This document shows, piece after piece, positions 40,561 to 53,620 of a stretch of 64,000 bases of DNA (the stretch's first letter is position 1; every line of letters begins with the position of its first letter). A program made the position numbers and the translations under genes. The stretch comes from Pyxicephalus adspersus. Its lineage: Eukaryota; Chordata; Amphibia; Anura; Pyxicephalidae. The notes under the pieces were generated by a model, which was not told the origin of the DNA, ran no database searches, and saw only the letters and a list, made by a program, of their open reading frames with translations. Where the stretch lies: the NCBI RefSeq assembly GCF_032062135.1, contig NC_092859.1, positions 104,605,823-104,669,822 on the forward strand, in the 5' to 3' direction.

Positions 40561-43500
40561 TAAGGGTACAATGACTGCTTAAAATGATCCTGTCACTTTA
40601 ATATAAAATTTAAAACATAAAGAAGCTTTGTACTTATCTTTACAGCAAGCAATAAATTGCATTTTGACTCTCTTGAAGAGCTACAGTTGCCATTGATATC
40701 TGAAACCTCTGGGGATGTCAAATACTTTCTCACACCAGCTGCTACGTCAATATAGTGGCCCTGTACTTACTACGATTGATCAACAGACAATTTTTACGAA
40801 GATGATTTTGCTGTGAAAATCATTTTGTCCAGAATGGTGAACTATTGTGCAAATCACGCAAATTTTCACCATGTGTCAAAAATGCGTATATTACACTTCT
40901 TGTTATGATATTTGTTTTAGATAAGGGGTACGATGGAAAGTATGTAAAAGAAGATATAACATCAAATCTCTATAAGTAAAGAAAAAGCTACAGACACTGG
41001 TTTTATTAAAGAAAAGATTTTGAAGTCCTGTTCATGGTTTAACAGCTAACAAGTTGACAAAATAAAAATACCTGATAGTCCAATGTAATTAAAATCATAC
41101 TGCAACTCTCCCATATGTAGTAAAAATCATAATATTTTTACCTTCTCATTCCTCAATCAACATAAATTTAATGGAAATTTGGTTTAAAATAACATTTCTC
41201 AATGGCACAGTAATAGTGACACAGGAGCAGGTTGCAAGAACACATGACCTGGTGGGGAGGTAATAAACTAACTCACAAGTATTGGATATCAGATGTGCCT
41301 GTTACTCTTCAAGAGCCCTTCGAAATTTCACTCTTACAGCTTGCTAAAAAGACAAGAACCAAATCTCTTGTTTGACAGGCTATTGGTGTTTTAATTCCTA
41401 TACCATAGTGACAATTTCATTTCAATTAGAGTTTAAAGGACCACTTCATGTTAGCTTTAGTGACAAGGCAAAAACACAGGACCACAATTGGGACAGAGCA
41501 TTGTCACACTATACCAGGTGGTTCCTAATCAAAATACTATAGTATATTACTAGGTATTTTTATGAAAGCTGCATTAAGTTTAGAAAATGTGCTTTCACAG
41601 CTGTGATATATTGTCCAAATTATTCATAAACATACCGGTACCATAAAGAGCAACATTGCTCCAATATTGCCTATGATGTTCAGACAGCACATCATTCTTT
41701 TCCACTCAATATTTTCAGTTAATAATCTGCGTTTGTGCAAGACAGTTTGTAAACAGATGACTAAGATTACAGCTGGGTAAAGAAAGCACTCATAACACTC
41801 TAAAATCTGCTTACAATGATATCTGACAACTATTTTTACCCCATGCAATTTACTTTTCATGTGTTGTTCAGAACACTGGCTACAACATTTTACAGCACAG
41901 ACAACATTCAGTTCTCCCGGATGTTTATTATTTGAAAATTGTGTACATGCATGGCAATCTCTACGATTAAGCCCATGAGATGTGTGAAATGCGTTTGTGG
42001 ATTTTTACAGTCTGGAGATATACTGCAACAGACTTGTGACTTCTGTTTTTGCCAAGTTTTGAACTTTTGAATATTATCCTGGAGTGAGGCTATCACATCT
42101 TTTTTCTCTGTTAAACTAGCAAAAAGTTGGGTATAGATGTCATAATACAAATTGTGACACATTTGTTTGTGCCAAGTTCATGCAACACTTAAGGTTTTGA
42201 TTCAAACCTCATTGGGGCTTTCTCATGTTCACCAAATTGTTTCATTTTTCCAGGTGTTCTGATTTTTTCCCACAGTCCTAAAGCAAGCCTGCAGTGATAG
42301 GGACACGGAGACATAATCACTGCCTACAAATGCTAGTTTTGTGGCTGCAGTGTTGATTATCTGTTACTCAATCTTTCGAAAGCACTGAATAGGAAACAGT
42401 ATGCAGAATGGATGTATGGACTCCATCTGTCTGCATACTGTTCTAATCAGATAATCATTACAGCTAGGGAATTTCATTTAATTTTTTCAGGAGGTTTCAA
42501 TGGCTGTTCCAATAGATCTCTCCTGGCCATGTTCTTTACCCTTACTATTGGGTTGAATGACTTATGAACAGACTGACCCTGAAAAGTATGTGTAAAACTC
42601 ACCCCCAGAAAATAAACTGAATGTTGGTGTTTTTTCTCCAGGTGAGGCAGAAATAAATATGCTGGCTCTGTCTGTACATCAGGTCTAAGTTTTTAAATTG
42701 AATAATTCCATAACTAAGAGAAAGGGTCATGGGTGTAAAGTGTCTGGATGAGCAGCCCTCATTCTGTAATGCACTGAAACATTGCATAAAGTGTGGAAAC
42801 ATTCCAGGCATGGACAAAAGGCTTCAATAGCAGATCAGTATCTGTAGTCAGTTATCCCCTCAAATGAAGTGGGTAACCCTTGATGTGTCAGTCCTGATTC
42901 AAAAGGCATATGTAGGTTCCTGTCTGAAATAGTATCTCTTTGGACTTAACAGTCCAAGATCTGGGCACACTGCTAAACCAGACCCTGGACTGTCTGGCCC
43001 CATAGACTTATTACTAGAACTCCATAGCCAGTTTCCCCCATTCTCTAATTCTCTAAACACTTATTTATATTTGAACCGCTGCCCCAATAGGCACCAACTC
43101 TACTGATTGGCCAACAAAAAAACGCATACCGTTATTGATGGGCCTCTTTCTTTTGAGAGGCAGGAAAGAAGAAATCCAACCTCACAGGGGAGAACTAGAA
43201 CTTGGATTACAATTTTCTAGCTTACATCACAAATACCTCCACTTAACCACCTTGCCGTTAAGCCCGACCTTCGTTCGGGCACAAAAAAATTGCAAGGATG
43301 GTTAACCCCGAGATTTTTCCCATCCATACTTACCTGGTCCCCCTGTGCTCATCCAGCGTCGTTTTCGTATTCCAGCGTCGTCCTCCGTCCAGCGTCGTCC
43401 GTCGATCTCCCTCTCCAGCGTCGGGTGCCAGCGGGACCGGTAAGATGCCGGCTGGCATCTTGTGTTCCGCCGCCCGGCCGGCCGGCTTCTTACCTGGTCC

Positions 43501-43656
43501 CGCTGATCGTCCGACGTCCTTCTCGTTCCAGCGCCGGATGATCTCTGAAGGGAGAAGCCGTCCGGCGGAGAAAAAAAAAAACCGGACGGCTCCTCCCTGC
43601 GTGCGTGATGACGTCGGCGCGTGTGCGGGAAATTCAAATAGAAACTCATTCATTCA

Positions 43657-44093
43657 TTTTGTATTGGATTCAATACAAACTCCTGTATTGAATCCAATAC
43701 AAAATAATTCAAATAAATACAAAGTGTGTAATTGGTAAATTCAAACTGTCATTTTGTATTGGATTGAATACAAACTCCCGTATCCAATCCAATACAAAAA
43801 ATAAAAAAAATTAAAAAAAAGGAAATAACTTGGAAATTCAAATTTATTTTTTGTATTTGATTGGATACAAACTTGCGTATCCAATCCAATACAAAATATT
43901 ATAAAATTAATACAAAGTACATAACTGGTAAATTCAAACGCTCATTTTATATTGGATTGAATACAAACTCCTGTATCCAATCCAATACAAAAAAATAAAA
44001 AAATAAATAAAATAAAAGTAAATAACTTGGAAATTCAAATTCTTATTTTGTATTGGATTGGATACAAACTCCCGTATCCAATCAAATACAAAA
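43657..44093. repeat. Array of five near-identical hairpins
   Basis: Hairpins at 43657-43704, 43752-43799, 43849-43896, 43945-43992 and 44046-44093 are each 48 nt, spaced 95-101 bp. The arms are ttttgtattggattgaatac and gtatccaatccaatacaaaa with an 8-base loop like aaactccc. Between them lie A-rich spacers and the phrase ggtaaattcaaac or ttggaaattcaaat. The arms carry a few paired or single changes between copies. Confidence 0.95.
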
Positions 44094-44224
44094 TAATTCA
44101 AAACAAACCCCAATAAATACAGAATCAAAGTTTTAAAAATTGCCACTTATTCCCTGGATGGCTAGTGTGTAACACTGTGTCTTATCTTACCTTTGCTGAT
44201 CTTCGCCTAATTTTGACCATTTGC

Positions 44225-44385
44225 TGCCTGCTTTGACCTCTGCCTGGACTCCAACATCTCTGCCTGCCGCCTGCCCTGACCTCTGCCTGGACTCTGACAT
44301 CTCCGCCTGCTTTGACCTCTGCTTGGACTCTGACATCTCTGCCTGGACCTGGACATCACCGCCTGCCTGACCCCTGCCATGGCTT
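44225..44385 (+). repeat. CT-rich minisatellite
   Basis: Three to four imperfect copies of a 36-43-bp unit: gcctgctttgacctctgcct followed by ggactctgacatctc. Lies inside the TTAA element, between hairpins and right end. Confidence 0.85.
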
Positions 44386-47240
44386 CAAGCTTTGTTTATG
44401 TAGTCATGTTTAAGGTGATTTTGGTGTTTTTCCTTTAATTTTATTAAAAGTAATTTTTTTTTTTAAATGATTGTGTGTTTCAAACATTTTTTATATTCAT
44501 AATATCTACTAGAAGCCTTGTTCGGACATATTTCTGTAAGTTACAGGTCTACAATTTAAAAAAAAAATTTCATGAAAAACAGTGGATCACTTTTGGTACA
44601 GAAATCTAGACCTCAGTGTAACGCTCAGGAGGTTAAAAGGGCCTAATATCCAAAGGGAAGCTACGTATGTTTTTTGTTAGTATGTAAATTCCCCTAGAGC
44701 AGGCACTAGTGCAAATGGTTTAAGTCTTCTGTAAAACTCTATATAATGTGTTGGTGTTATATCAGATAAGAAGCTAATTAAATCATGAATTAAAAAAAAA
44801 AACATCGCAGTAGATAACCACACAAATTAAAACAGTGATAAAGAGAAAAATATACTATACTATCATGTTTTGAATCCTTATGGGAAATACCTGTAAAATC
44901 TGTTATGTTAATTATATTTATATAAATTAGGAGAGACTGCAGTTATCGTGCAGTTGTAGTTTTGTCACTTACTGATGGCTGGTATCTTGGGAAATTTGTT
45001 GTGGAAAATTAGCTCTGGGCCATTTTGTGTTTTTTTTTTTTTCTCCCTGAGAAGCCTGTAAAACTACAATTGTAGCTTGAATGCTCTGAAATCCATCCAC
45101 ATCTTGGACAGATGGCATGTCTCGAACAATTGTACTTCATTTATGCTTTGCTAGCTGATCAATGTCTCTCAAGCAAAGTGCTGGGAATGGAATTGGTAGT
45201 ATCAGAAACTCAAGCAGAGCTTTACATACTCTCCATCACTATTTTCGTGTTAACTGCAACAGCCAATGTAGATAAATCAGAGCAGCTCTGGTGTGCAAAA
45301 CACAATCACTATCTTTATACCAACTCTTTTGGGGAAGGTGGTTCTGCTTTGAATTTTAATTATACTCAATGAACCTGATTTGTTAAATCTTTCAAAGACT
45401 GGCGAATATAGGCTATAATGGGAGAACCGGGGTGAATAAAAGTCATTTACTACTTGCTTACAATGTATAAATACATGAATATCTATAACCTGGCCAAATG
45501 TTGACTTTAAACCTTTGCCCCTTTAGGCAGAAACACAAGTCCCCACTGCAAACAGTTTTATCAGGTCTTGAAATTAGCATAACCTCTACCCTTATTTTGC
45601 AAAAGGGTTTTATTACAAGGACACTGGCAGTGATTGTAAAAATAAAACAGAACACAGGCCAACAGCCACAACCCTTGGTGTTGGTTCGGCAGTAAGGTTA
45701 GGACATAGTGCTTCAAAGTTAATAATGACACTGAACGCACAGCAGAAACAAAAAAGATACCATGCAAGCAATAATTATACAGGACCATTGGGTAATAAAT
45801 ATGTAAGAAATTTATTACTTTATGACAGCTACATCTCCTAAAATACCCTGTATAAGCATTTCAGGGTCAGTGAGGGATTAGGCAATAGGGGGAGTCACAT
45901 TAATCTGATAGAAGTTAACAGGTGAACTGTGTTTGGTAAAGCATTGGGGAAAGATCGCAATTATTGGCTTAGGTATTGATTTGCATTCATGGGTTCAAAG
46001 AAACACACAGTGCTCTGCTGAAGCAAAGAGTGGTATGGTGCAATTGTTTACAGTGTACTCTCTAATATTTATAATTATTATTAGATATTAGATCTAATAA
46101 TAAATCTGAAATCTGATCACTTTAATCATTCAATCAGCATTTTTGACTAAAATTTTTCACAATTTAGTCTTATAAGAAGTCTAAGATTAGTGGAACAATA
46201 TATAAAATCAGAACGTTTAAGGGAATGTCAGATTCACTGTTTTATAAATAGAGCTTGTTAAGTCAAGCTAAATACAATTTTATTAAACAAAAAAAAACTG
46301 AAAAACAAAATATTTACCTACACTGCCGAAAAAAAAATATTGGCATGCCATTTTCTAATAAAGAGTCTGTAGATTTATAAATTGAACACAAATCCTACAG
46401 GCCCTACTAAAGGTACTATAAGGGCTATTTATAAAGCAGAATGGTTATTCAATAAAACATTGCCTGGTGGAGAGTCCTCTAGGTCCATGTGCTTTATTGG
46501 CAGTAATAGATTTTTTGCTTTATAAATAGAACACTTAAAATTAAGGTAAATAAAAAAATAGATGTAATTAAAGTACATTTGCATTAAAAAAATAGAAACC
46601 GAGAAAATACAAAGTAAAATAAAAGTAAATTAGAAGGACAAATCAGTCATATTCTGTTTTTAAAAATGTCACTTGTTCTTAAAACAGAAGACTTTAGAAA
46701 TGCTGTTTTGGGCACTTGTCATTTTACTATTACAAGACAATGATATTACATTTAGTGAAAATTATTTTGTTTAGCATGCAGTAAGCAAATGCAGTGAAAA
46801 TGCTGAGTACAGACCCTTGGTTATATTGTTTGCTCTTGCCATACTTAGATGCCATACTTGAAGACTATAGGATAACATTTTGCCTGGTAAACATTTTCAG
46901 GGTTTGCAATCACAACAAATGGTGCAACCTAATAAACTTTCAGAAATATCCACAAACACTGTTAAAAGAAAAATAATTCATGTCAGGGCTGCAAAATAGT
47001 CATTATTTAAAATTGCATGTTTAGTGGCACTCCTACTGAAGAATAGCAGTGATAGAAAAATCACATTATATTTGTTTTGTTAAATAAATCAACTGAAAAA
47101 GTTTAAGGGTTTATTCGACTCAGAAATGTAAAAATTATACACCATCACATGTGTTTGCTTCTAAAGGACCAGGCAATCTGTAATAAAGGCTAATAAAAAA
47201 ATTCTAAAAGGCAATAAAAAAAAAAGTTTCGTCAGAAGCA

Positions 47241-48060
47241 TATCAAAACCTATACTTGAACCCATAGAGATTGCACCAGACCAAATAGGATTTATAAAAG
47301 ACAGACAAGCTCCTAATGCCACTAGTTATAAACTTAGTACACGCCCAAACCAAGATACCATTACTCTTTTTTGCTTTAGATGCTGAAAAGACATTTGATA
47401 ATATACACTCGGGGTTTCTTCTGGGGGATATGCTATCAGATGAGATCACTATAACAAATGGAACCCGACAGAGGTGCACAATCTATTAGATCTAATCCAA
47501 ATATTACAGCATTGAAAATAAAGGCTACCATCACACAATCAGCTTGTTTGCAGGTGATGTTATTCTAATCCTTACTGATCCCCTTTGTTCCCTCTCACTG
47601 GCGCAATTAGTTTAAGAATTCCGTACAGTGACATGTTACAAAGTTAATGCACATAGTTCCCAAATCTTGCCACTTTCTATAATACCCATCTAAAAACCTT
47701 ACTAACAAGCTCCACCAATGGGTGTAAGAAGTCAAATATCTAGGGATAAAACTAACATCTCATACCTCTCACCTATTTACTGCAAACTTTAAATCACATT
47801 TACAAAATCATCCTCATGAGCTCCAGAATTTAACCTCATAAGACCTTTTGGTAACTGGTAGAATTTGAGCCTTCAAAATTTATTACATAAAATCCTATAT
47901 CTGTTTCGAACAATCCCACCACCAAACACCTTTTTAAAGTCTTTACAAAAACTAGCAGGAATATGGGGAAATAAAAAACCTAAATGCTTCTCCACTGTCT
48001 TAGTCAAACCTAGGTCTGTAGGTGTTTCTAGTCTACCCCACACTTACTATTACGCATGAA
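47241..48060 (+). pseudogene. Decayed L1-type LINE reverse transcriptase
   Basis: Pieces of one reverse transcriptase appear in order in shifting frames. APDQIGFIKDRQAPNAT (from 47273) is the fingers motif, followed after a frameshift by LLFFALDAEKTFDN, which holds the first catalytic Asp region. NGTRQRCT (near 47455) is a damaged GxRQGCP motif. SLFAGDVILILTDPLCSL (from 47541) corresponds to the FADD catalytic box, with the first Asp changed to Gly. The frame of 47865-48059 gives LLHKILYLFRTIPPPNTFLK and WGNKKPKCFSTVLVKPRSVG, typical of the region after the catalytic core in this family. Stops and frameshifts separate the parts, so it is inactive. The ORF1 and endonuclease regions are not visible, consistent with 5' truncation. 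Confidence 0.9.
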
Positions 48061-48073
48061 TACGTGACCGACT

Positions 48074-48400
48074 TTAACCTCCCTGGTGGTCTAATTATGT
48101 CAGTATTTTGTGTCTTTGTGGTACTTTGTTTTGCATTGAAATATGTTGTTTAATATTTTAGGCCTGTAATTCTCAGGAATAACTCCCGGGTATGATAAAG
48201 TTTGAAACACAAGTCATAAATTATAATATAATAAATAACTATAAATAATAATTATAAAAAATAATGATTTTTTTATTTATCCGAACAAGGGTACAATAAT
48301 AGATACATTTTTGGATTTATTATTTATTATTTGGATTTACCTTTATCTTGATATTACCTTGATCAATGTTTTAAAAGCAGATTACAACGTAATGATCCAA
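48074..48400 (+). mobile_element. TTAA-type repeat, left half only
   Basis: TTAA then CCTCCCTGGTGGTCTAA, followed by ctgtaattctcaggaataac, tcccgggtatgataa and an AT-rich part, ending in ttttaaaagcagattac. It matches the left half of the element at 13175-14090. No right terminus found. It lies immediately after the LINE remnant. Confidence 0.7.
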
Positions 48401-49637
48401 GTAACTTTCCGTACCACAGAATGTGTGATAAGAAACTTATATCTACATGTTCCCTCCAGCAAAGAGGTGAGTTGGGACAGCTTAAATAGAATCTAATATC
48501 TAGGACAAGGCAGTTATTTGTCAACAATTCCTGTTTACTGTATGTTCTTTCATTGATTGTAATGTTTTACTTATTTGAAAATAGATAAAAAGATATAAAC
48601 AAATATCAACAACAGTTCAATCCAATTGAATCTTTTGGGACATGGGTTCGAATTTACTACTCAGCCATCTTTAACAATTTATTTATTTATTAGAAGAAAG
48701 ATTACAAAGTCAGACATCTGTACTTCTATATTTCCAAGACCCTCCAAGACAAGACTTCTCTGCTTTCTAAGATGTTAGAGGTGAAAGACATGATGTCAGG
48801 ATCTATGACGTCTGAACAAGTGATAGGCTTAATGGGAGGATGGGAGATCAGCATGCAAAGAACGTCCAGGTCGAGAATTAAAGACATGGCCAAGGAGAGC
48901 TCCCATACCTTGGCGGTTGGTCTCACTGCAAAGTAGCAGGGATGGTTATTATATATTTTTATTTCTTCTAAGAAAGCTGCAGCTTTTTATCCCCACTTTT
49001 ATTTGGTAAAACCACCAAGGTGCAGACCTTTGGTGGAACTGCAGAATTCTATACTTGCTAAAAGTCAGTGACAATATGACAGACCAACATTAGGCATTTC
49101 CTGGACGAAAAGGTTAGCAATGGCAAGGTGCATATTTGTTGAAAGGTTTCCGCTACATTTTTCTATAGGTATTGTAGATGTGTTCTTCCATAGAAGTCTG
49201 AATTCAGATACTGCAGATCCACTAGATGACTGTGCTGTTACTATAAATGTTTCCTATTTTCCTATTTCTGTTTAGGCATTAACAGTCATCTAATGGGACA
49301 TATCTTGTGCTATTGATTGCATTGGTTTTCCCCCATTATACCTCACTAATGTTCACATAATTGGAAGCACTCTACTGTATTCCATTTTCTTTTTTTATTG
49401 AAAAATACTGCCTCAGGATCACCAATTGTCAATGCATTTGCTAATTATGTTGGCAACAAATATATTATGAAATGTAATTACTTCAATTGATTTTTTTCGC
49501 TTTTTATTAATTCTCATAGGCAGTATGAATAGGTACATGACTTTCATGGCAGCACATTCTATCCTGTTTATTGGAAAAAAGGAGCATCAGTAGGATGAGA
49601 AGATCATCCTTCTTATCTCTCAATTGGCTATCCTTCC

Positions 49638-50192
49638 TTAAGCTATGTGCATATGTACAATAATTGTCGTTGGAAATAAACAATTTACGACTGATCGCTC
49701 GATATTCGGATATTCGTTAACAAAAAAAGTGCACAACCACAGGCCAGTGACGACCATGAATGAGGAATGTCTCTGGAAACGAACGACTGTCCTGGCAGAT
49801 CTGTTTGGGCGATGATCGTTCACTATCTATTGTGTGTATGGTCCTGCATTGATCGTGGATGGTTCTGCGGTACGCTTTCTCCAGTACACGTCACTTCCTG
49901 CATCATATTCATATCTAGTGTGTGTACATTATTGGTGGAATATATTTAAAGATTGTATTGTTACAGCATGGACAGAGTTGTACATTATACGATTGTTCAA
50001 AATAATTGTGAATAATCATTGATCTGTCGTTAGTTGTACACATGTACAGTTATTGCCCTAATGATGATATTAAAACAAATTCAGCAAATAATCATTGATC
50101 TGTCGTTAATAATGAATAATCATTGATCTGTCGTTAGTTGTACACATGTACAGTTATTGCCCTAATGATGATATTAAAACAAATTCAGCAAA
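49638..50192 (+). mobile_element. Decayed relative of the ACGATCGT-type TTAA element
   Basis: Begins TTAA then gctatgtgcatatgtacaat and attgtcgttgg, resembling the inverted end of the element at 62633-63065. The inside has gatcgctcgat and gatgatcgttcac. The right end contains gttgtacacatgtac but no clear TTAA partner. Confidence 0.5.
50009..50192 (+). repeat. 104-bp tandem duplication
   Basis: The segment from tgaataatcattgatctgtc to acaaattcagcaaa occurs at 50009-50088 and 50113-50192 with no difference seen. A partial third copy of aatcattgatctgtcgtta lies between them. The near identity means a recent duplication or an assembly error. Confidence 0.92.
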
Positions 50193-53100
50193 CATTTGCC
50201 TGCTTGTTGGTCATACTCTATACTGAAGTGCTTAAAGGTGAAGTACAAGCTTGTGAGGGATGTGCAGAAATTTCCATTGGTGCAGTGACAGCATGTGAGT
50301 AATTGTACACGGTGCAATGGCAGTAAGTGTTCACCGGGGCAGTGAAGGTTTATAAAGAGATCACATAGGTTTAGTGACAGCAAGTGAATATGTTAGGTGC
50401 GTGTCGGTGCAATGGTGGTAAATGAGTAAAAGTGCTCTGTGTATAAGTGCAGCTGTGGCTAGCCTGGTCCTGGTAATGCTGTGAAGTGAAGAAAGGTGCC
50501 CCAGTCCAGTGATAAGAGAATGGGGAGGGAGGTAGGTTAGAGTGCACAAGTGGAACAATCGGTTATCATAGATTTCCTTTAAAACTAAAATATTTGAGTC
50601 TGAATACCTACCCCAGTAACCGTTAATACACATACCGACAGGTTAAGAATCTCCACACCAATGGAAAAACCTAAATCCAATAAGTCAATGATGCCTTGGA
50701 ACCCAAAAGTAAAATTTAAGTTTCAATATGCTTTGAGGACAAATATGGATGTTGCTAGAAATGCAGATTGGAAGCTGCACTAGTGTTATACCAATTGTGA
50801 AGGTTCTAATTAGACATGCTCATTGCCATTCTTGGTTGCATCCATGTTATCTATAGTTGCCAAAAAATACGCTGCACCCCCAGCTCACCTATTTAAGTGT
50901 AACAGTCATCTGTGATAATAATGCATGTAGAAATAAATTGACATGCGTCACATTAATGGTCACCACTGTACTTTGAAATATTAGGAAATTCACAGAATTC
51001 AAATGGTAATATACCGTAGTTGACTGTTTAGGAGAAACAAGAAAACTACACAACAAGAGGGGACAATGGCTATTACTTAACCTCTGAAACTGACAAGCTT
51101 TATATGCAATTACTTTTGGTTGCTAGCTGGTTTTACAGATTTCCATTCTTTTCCCTAGTCAGATGCTATTCTGTCACAATATAATTCACAAATCTCAGCT
51201 GATAATGACATCCATGCCCCATACTGTCGCTCCACAATGAAATAGTTTCCTTGGTAACCACAACTGCACAACAATTCCCACTGCTTCCTACCATGCACGC
51301 ACATGCTACTGCTGAAAGGAGAATAAAATTAATTAGAGTTAAAACATATCCAAACCCAAGAGCATACATTTAATATATTGCAGCTTACCAGCCCTTAAAA
51401 GGAGTGGATGTTGTTTACTATCCTTAACACTGATATCTTAAACAATATTATCAGTTTTCCCAATTATCATCTGTGAACTTCAAAACACCTCTATCTGGTA
51501 TGGAGGAAATAAGGGGGAGATGTTTGTAGTGTGTATTAGAAGAAAAGCCTTGTGTGACAATGGCTCTCCTTCATAAATCCTGTACAAGTAAATAGGCAGG
51601 ACAGGAGGTTTGTAAATAGCTGGGTCACCAGGTAAAAAAAACAGGAACCTGAAAAATAAAGCAGTCACCAAATTATTTATTCTATATTTCTGGGTTTAGG
51701 TCCGCTTTAAAGGACATAATAAGTTTGTATGCCTCTGATTTGAAGCTATAGTACAGTAAAAAGTCATAAATGTTGAAAGATAAATGATTGACCCATGGAT
51801 TCAATATATTTTACCAATGAGTTAACAAAGAACAAGACATGCATTGCCCCTGGATATTTCACTTTTCGTTCTACTTAGTTCCCCTCATCCCTTCTACCTC
51901 TTACATCGTCTTCCATGTTTACAATGTTAAAATGTTAAATGTTAAAAACAATAATCAATATAAATATTGTGAAAAAAATAGTTTTTTTATATACAGTGTT
52001 TGTCTTAAATAACTCAGTACACAGGATTGACGTTAAAGCATCAAAATACCAGCAAGAAAGGAAGCTGATACAAAAGGAATGTAGTTTTAACTCATATCTC
52101 AGGACACTTAATGGAAAATGTAAATTGTGTTTATTTTAGGTAAATGGCTATATATTATACCTCAAGGTAATGGCGGTATGCCAGAGAGTCAAGCTTTAGA
52201 ATTTGCAAAGAAAAAAAATTGCAGCATGGGTGAACAAGTAAAACTATGTTTATAGTCCCGCTACCAAATGGCCATTTTCCCATCTTGGTTTTATCATGAA
52301 TCCAGGTATGTTGGTCATGCTTCTAGACTTATCACCAAATGTTTTACATTATATAAAAGGGTGGTTAAACCATTCATTCAGGGGAAAACTGAAAATGTGC
52401 TTTCATTACCCTCTACTCAGGCTAGATAAAAGTTTAGGATTCCTGGTTTCTCCAGGTATACTCTATCAGTAATTTACGAAGAATTGATATAATTATAATT
52501 GTTATGTTCAGTTGATTACACTTGTACTCGCCAAATCAGCAGCTTATTACTGCATTTGTCTTTTGTATACTTTTTAAATGCAAATCAATATATAAAACAC
52601 AATGAAGACAAAGTCCTCACAATCAGGTTATACAGACATGTGATGTTGATGACTCTTTCTTCATTACTTAACAGAATGGCTCACTTTCAACAGTTTTTTT
52701 TTGTATATACTGTAGATTTATAGTAAGTCTGGAAAAAAAACATGCCCTGTATACTGGGCCTGAAATGTATGTTCAGGCTTTACTGCTTCCAGTACTAAAC
52801 CAAACCTCATGTTATTCACCTGTCATGTGAAATGCCAAAACCCTTCTGGCCAGTAGACACTCTAGTATTTGAATGTTCCTGTCCCTGGTGTTCTATTAGC
52901 ACAGATCTCTTTATTAATAAGTTAATTTAAATAAAATCAATACTGAGTTTTTATTGTGTTTGTTTTTTACTATACTTTTTGTTTGATTTACTTTCAGCTG
53001 TCAAGTATCTGCAAACCAGGTCATTCCTTCTCCACAGCAGGCAGCTTGGTCTGCAACAGATTTGGTATTCCATAGCAATTGGTAAATCTGACAGATATGG

Positions 53101-53397
53101 GTGGACCTGTCAAGTGGCAAACTCTTACTGTGGGAAAACAGAAAACATTTTTTGAAAGCTAAATACACACATTAATACAGCTCCAAAATGGCTGCATTTA
53201 TCTTAACACCTGAATGAATTCAAGGAACACAACCATCAGACAGCAAAGTCAGCGTCAGTCTTTATATGCACAAATTACACGTGCTCTCTGCAGAAAGCCT
53301 GCAGGTGCATAGACACTTTTTATTGTAGACTTCTAAAATGCCAATCACTAAAGTAAAATACTATAGCAGACTAGCTGTCAAACATGTTATTTTAACC

Positions 53398-53620
53398 AGG
53401 TGGCATGGTGCCCTTGTAGCACTAGGGTAACAGGTTCAAATCTAAATATTTTTTTTTACATGCACTCCAGGTTCCCCTCTGCAGGTATGTTAAATGACTT
53501 CCCCCCAAAAAACTGCCTCTAGACTGCGTTATTGAGATTTGACTATGATATGGAAATTAGATTGTGATTGTACTTTACTTTTCATGGTGCCGGACTTTAC
53601 AGTGCAAAATGTTTCAAGCT
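53398..53620 (+). mobile_element. SINE-like repeat, diverged
   Basis: Head aggtggcatggtgcccttgt, then gtagcactagggtaacaggt, a T-run, tgcactccaggttcccc and later attagattgtgat. It has the same head as the copies near 27.6 and 40.4 kb. Confidence 0.6.

Larger units (their letters stand above)
43243..44636 (+). mobile_element. TTAA-flanked element with hairpin array (1386 bp core)
   Basis: TTAA at 43243-43246 and 44633-44636. The ends CCACCTTGCCGTTA and, inverted, CCTCCTGAGCGTTA are imperfect inverted repeats, and the TTAA site fits piggyBac or Kolobok. Left to right: a 50-bp end, a CpG-rich block (about 43330-43630) with repeats of cagcgtcgt, five hairpins (43657-44093), a CT-rich minisatellite (44225-44385), and the right end from 44505. 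No transposase is present. The CpG block yields a 146-codon open frame on the plus strand and two of over 100 codons on the minus strand, all low-complexity and not matching any protein I know. The element is a non-autonomous passenger. Confidence 0.88.

Noticed and set aside
41624..42162. Two minus-strand frames of 78 and 84 codons, one with hydrophobic stretches
   Set aside because: No splice context consistent with MAGI2, no recognised domain, and length is within chance for this sequence.
43298..43738. 146-codon plus-strand and 107-115-codon minus-strand open frames
   Set aside because: They overlap on both strands inside a CpG-rich repeat block of a transposon, are low-complexity Ser/Pro/Arg-rich, and continue into the hairpin array.
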